A stretch of 64,000 nt of DNA from Wolfiporia cocos (taxonomy: Eukaryota > Basidiomycota > Agaricomycetes > Polyporales > Phaeolaceae), in contig JACCLO010000022.1 in the NCBI GenBank assembly GCA_029448655.1, forward strand, positions 1-64,000, in the 5' to 3' direction. A program made the translations under genes and the position numbers. Within the stretch, counting starts at the first letter, position 1, and every line of letters begins with the position of its first letter. Positions 61,487 through 64,000 of this stretch are shown here, piece after piece. The notes under the pieces are model-generated. The model saw only the letters and a program-made list of their open reading frames with translations. It was not told the origin of the DNA and did no database searches.

Positions 61487-64000
61487 TCAGTCAGACCCAT
61501 CTGTATCCATATCCATGGGCTCATCAATATTCGCGGGCTCATTGATTGTGGTTGCATCGGTCGCGAGAGTTGCAGGGGCCATGGTTGCGGAGGTCGCAAG
61601 AGGCGCTTCAGGCAGGATTGCAGAGGTCGTGGGGGCTGCGGTCACAGAGGTCGTGAGAGGCGCCTCAGGCGGGATCACGGAGGTCGCGGGGGCTGCGGTC
61701 GCGGAGGTCGCGGGGGCCACAGTTGCGGAGGTCACGAGAGTCGCGGGGGCCGCGGTCACGGAGGTCGCGAGAGGCCCCTCAGCAGAGGCCACGAGAGGCA
61801 GGGTCCCGGAGGTCGAGAGAGGGGCCTCAGGCGGGGTCGTGAGAGTCACGGGGTCCACGGTTGCGGAGGTTGCGAGAGGTGCAGCGGCCATGGTCGCGGA
61901 GGCTGCAAGAGGCAGGGTTCCAGAGGTCGAGAGAGAGGCCTCAGGCGGGGTCGCGAGAGTCGCGGGGGCCACGGTCGCGGAGGTCACGAGAGGCACCCCC
62001 AGCGCTACCTGTTGCAGGGCCTCAAGCTGCGCCTGCAGCCCCACCTGCCCCACCTGCATCTCATGGACGGTCTCTTGGAGGATGTCCACCTTATGGACGA
62101 GCTGATTAAGCATGCCACTCATTTGAGTGACCGCCTTCAACAGCTCGTCCCGGTCATCCCCCACCTGGCTGCGGTAGCGATTGTACCCGCCCTCCTTGTC
62201 CGCTATATATAGATATGTGAAGGCTATTTATTAGAATAGAGTGATCAAGATTTTTTTTGCTCACCTGATGGCTGCTCTGCCTGAACATGGACACTTGCTT
62301 GTGAGGTCTCACGGTGCTCACGCTCAGCCAACCTCGTCGACCGTCGGGACACCTCTTTTCCCTTGCCATCGTGTCTTGTGGTCGAGGGGCCAGCAGAAGG
62401 GCCCGCTTCCTCCTCATCACCCGTCTCTATGTTGTCGTCATGCCTGAGGTTCCGGAAAGCCTTGACAACCGACGCGTCAGTCTCTGCCCCACCAGATCTC
62501 ACCTCCTCATCCTCGTCCAACTGATCCTGCTCATCTTCCTCTAAGTCACTGTCTACCTCACTTGCCTGCTTCTTTCCCTTGCTCTTTGAGCCTGTTTGAG
62601 AACCCCCCAAAAATATAATCAGTACATAATCAAAAATGATAAGACTTTGACTCACCTTTGACTGGGAAGTCTGCAAGCTCCTCCTCAGTGTACCGAGTGG
62701 TGTCATCGATAATGAATTTCTTGGTGTTGGGGTTGTAGACGACAAGTTTGAGCTTCTCCAATTTGGGTGCTTGTCTGGCGGGACTGTCGAACTTCTTCTG
62801 AAACATACGTGCCAGCTTTAATGACCTCGCCCCTTTCGTGGACTCGTATTCTCCCTTGCTGTTCAGCTCCTTGGGCACCAAGTTGCAGGCGAGGCTGTTG
62901 CCCGAGCACCTCTCGCACCTCGTCCGAATTTCGACATCGATAGTGCAGACAGTTCCAATACGTCTGCAGTTGGAACATGTTAGTGCCTGACAAAAAAGGA
63001 GGTCAGCGCTATGTCTGCAAACAAATTAAAAGCTTACGGAGCGAAGCGGATGATCCGATGGCTTGGGCCTTGGTTTAGTTGCTTTGACTTGAGCACCCTT
63101 TGATGCCTTCCGCCCCTTGGTCAGTTTTGAACGGCCTTTGCGAGAGGGGGGAGGGCTGGCCGAGTTCGAGCTTGGCGACGGTCGCGCAGTCGCCGATGAC
63201 TTGCTGCCAGTCCGCCTGACTTTTGACGGCCTTTTTTCGGCAGACTTTGACCGTGTGCGAGTCGTGACACCGGTTGATGTGGTGGCGCTGCGAGATTTGG
63301 CGCGACCCTTGCGACGTTCGGCGCGACCCTCGCGACCTTCGTCACTACTCTCGCTACCCTCGCGACCCGTCTCGCGACCCGTCTCACGACCCGTCTCGCG
63401 ACCCGTCTCGCGACCCGTCTCGCGACCCGTCTCGCGACCCGTCTCACGACCCGTCTCGCGACTCTTGCGTCCCTTACGACCCTCGCTCCTTCCTCGACGT
63501 TCGTCCTCCTCCTCGATTACCTCCCCATCTTCCTGACTGTTCTCCTCCTCCTCGTTGTCTTCCGAATCCGTGCTGTCCTTCTCGAAATCCTCACGGGGCC
63601 TTTTCTTTTGGGTGCGCGGGGCAGTCGGCCTGCCCTCATTAGATTCTCCTGTAAGTATACTCAATAAATGTAGACTTGCAAAGGATTTGAATGAGTACAT
63701 ACCTGTGACCCACCACTGGTCGGGTCCTAGGTCTTCCACCACTGGGAGGGGTTTGGCGTCATCCACTATTGGAGCGATTTTGGGGTGAGTCCTAATCCTC
63801 TGATCCGTTTCCTCGATGCAAATGGAGTTGAACTCTTCATCTTCTTTCTCATTGACGAATTCGTATTCTGCCAGTATACTGGCATAGAGAATGGGTAGCC
63901 TGTACCCCTGCTTAATGGCCTCGTACGGGAACACCTTGATGGTGTTTGACTGAGATATCCTAGTTAAAACTCCTTGAGTTGAGTGGAAAAAAAAATTACT
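61487..64000 (-). CDS. Zn2Cys6-type DNA-binding protein, partial at window end
   Basis: Minus-strand exons: >64000-63703, 63648-63038, 62986-62656, 62591-62265 and 62202-61487, with 51-64 nt GT-AG introns in phase; the 5' end is outside the window. Order: a globular segment (FPYEAIKQGYRLPILYASIL); a Glu-rich region; a GRET tandem repeat encoded by a 12-bp minisatellite; a basic Ser/Lys region; then CSNCRRIGTVC...CERCSGNSLAC (C-x2-C-x6-C-x9-C-x2-C-x6-C), a perfect fungal binuclear zinc-cluster pattern. A coiled-coil (RDELLKAVTQMSGMLNQLVH ... LQAQLEALQQ) and a long Ala/Thr/Pro repeat tail follow. The zinc cluster sits mid-protein rather than near the N-terminus. A transposon-borne DNA-binding protein is likely; target unknown. 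Confidence 0.7.
61556..61998. repeat. CG-rich minisatellite encoding the Ala/Thr/Pro tail
   Basis: Variants of ggtcgcgggggc, 9-12 bp steps, also organised in larger blocks (gaggtcgagagag... recurs about every 125 bp at ~61810 and ~61925). On the minus strand it encodes ATSATVAPATLAT-like repeats inside the last exon of the Zn2Cys6 gene. Confidence 0.7.
63296..63470. repeat. 12-bp coding minisatellite (cgcgacccgtct)
   Basis: About nine near-perfect copies in the middle, with looser cgcgaccctt-like copies on the left. On the minus strand it encodes a GRET repeat in the Zn2Cys6 gene. The core cgcgac is shared with the intronic arrays. Confidence 0.8.

Noticed and set aside
61556..61998. Plus-strand Arg/Gly-rich and Val/Ala-rich open frames in the minisatellites as genes
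   Set aside because: They are open on both strands because of repeat periodicity; only the minus-strand frame here is supported by spliced exons on both sides.

Overview
This window is a transposon-dense stretch of a basidiomycete genome, probably an Agaricomycete. The evidence is a multi-exon KDZ-class transposase with short 46-66 nt GT-AG introns, a TET/JBP dioxygenase gene beside it, chromodomain Ty3/gypsy retrotransposons of the Tf1/sushi type, RecQ helicase debris and a Zn2Cys6 protein. I see no ordinary housekeeping gene, rRNA or tRNA. Nearly every base can be assigned to a mobile element, an LTR remnant or a tandem array.

Layout. 1-11.8 kb: nested solo LTRs of several related families (most with a 5-bp target-site duplication, TSD), a 1.4 kb Mutator-like MITE, and a higher-order satellite duplicated as two blocks. 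11.8-15.3 kb: an inverted-repeat-like end with a ~44 bp subterminal array, RecQ remnants, a CG-rich minisatellite, and part of a broken third retrotransposon. 15.3-16.0 kb: LTR and internal start of a small non-autonomous LTR element. 16.0-26.0 kb: full-length Ty3/gypsy copy 1 (ORF1, Gag, Pol with a C-terminal dUTPase). 26.0-37.1 kb: KDZ transposon gene cluster: accessory gene, TET/JBP gene, a 10-exon KDZ transposase of 1044 aa with an intact reading frame, and a divergent small gene. 37.1-43.2 kb: solo LTRs, minisatellites, a second subterminal array. 43.5-46.9 kb: third retrotransposon copy broken by three LTR-element insertions. 46.9-48.1 kb: the other end of the small LTR element. 48.1-58.1 kb: full-length copy 2, opposite in orientation to copy 1. 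58.1-64.0 kb: the second half of the accessory gene, an unassigned stretch, and a Zn2Cys6 gene running off the window.

The main structural result is that 25997-48112 lies inverted relative to the ancestral order. Four independent signs agree. The TSDs of copies 1 and 2 are crossed (ggcag at the left of copy 1 pairs with ctgcc at the left of copy 2; cggag and ctccg pair at the right sides). The LTR sequence types are crossed the same way. The small LTR element has its two ends, with matching TSD cttga/tcaag, at 15.3 kb and 46.9 kb. The KDZ accessory gene is split between 26.0 kb and 58.1 kb with its reading frame kept across the join. Either two inverted 10 kb elements recombined, or the assembly is wrong through them.

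Other notable points: a dUTPase domain fused after the chromodomain of a retrotransposon polyprotein; an extra conserved 307-aa ORF upstream of Gag; Tf1-like self-priming signatures shared by the autonomous and non-autonomous elements; an end-to-end joined LTR-element heterodimer; and a CG-rich 9-bp minisatellite core (GGTCGCGGA) at a dozen loci, including at least three introns of the KDZ cluster, in the same cluster that encodes the 5mC-oxidase-like TET/JBP protein.
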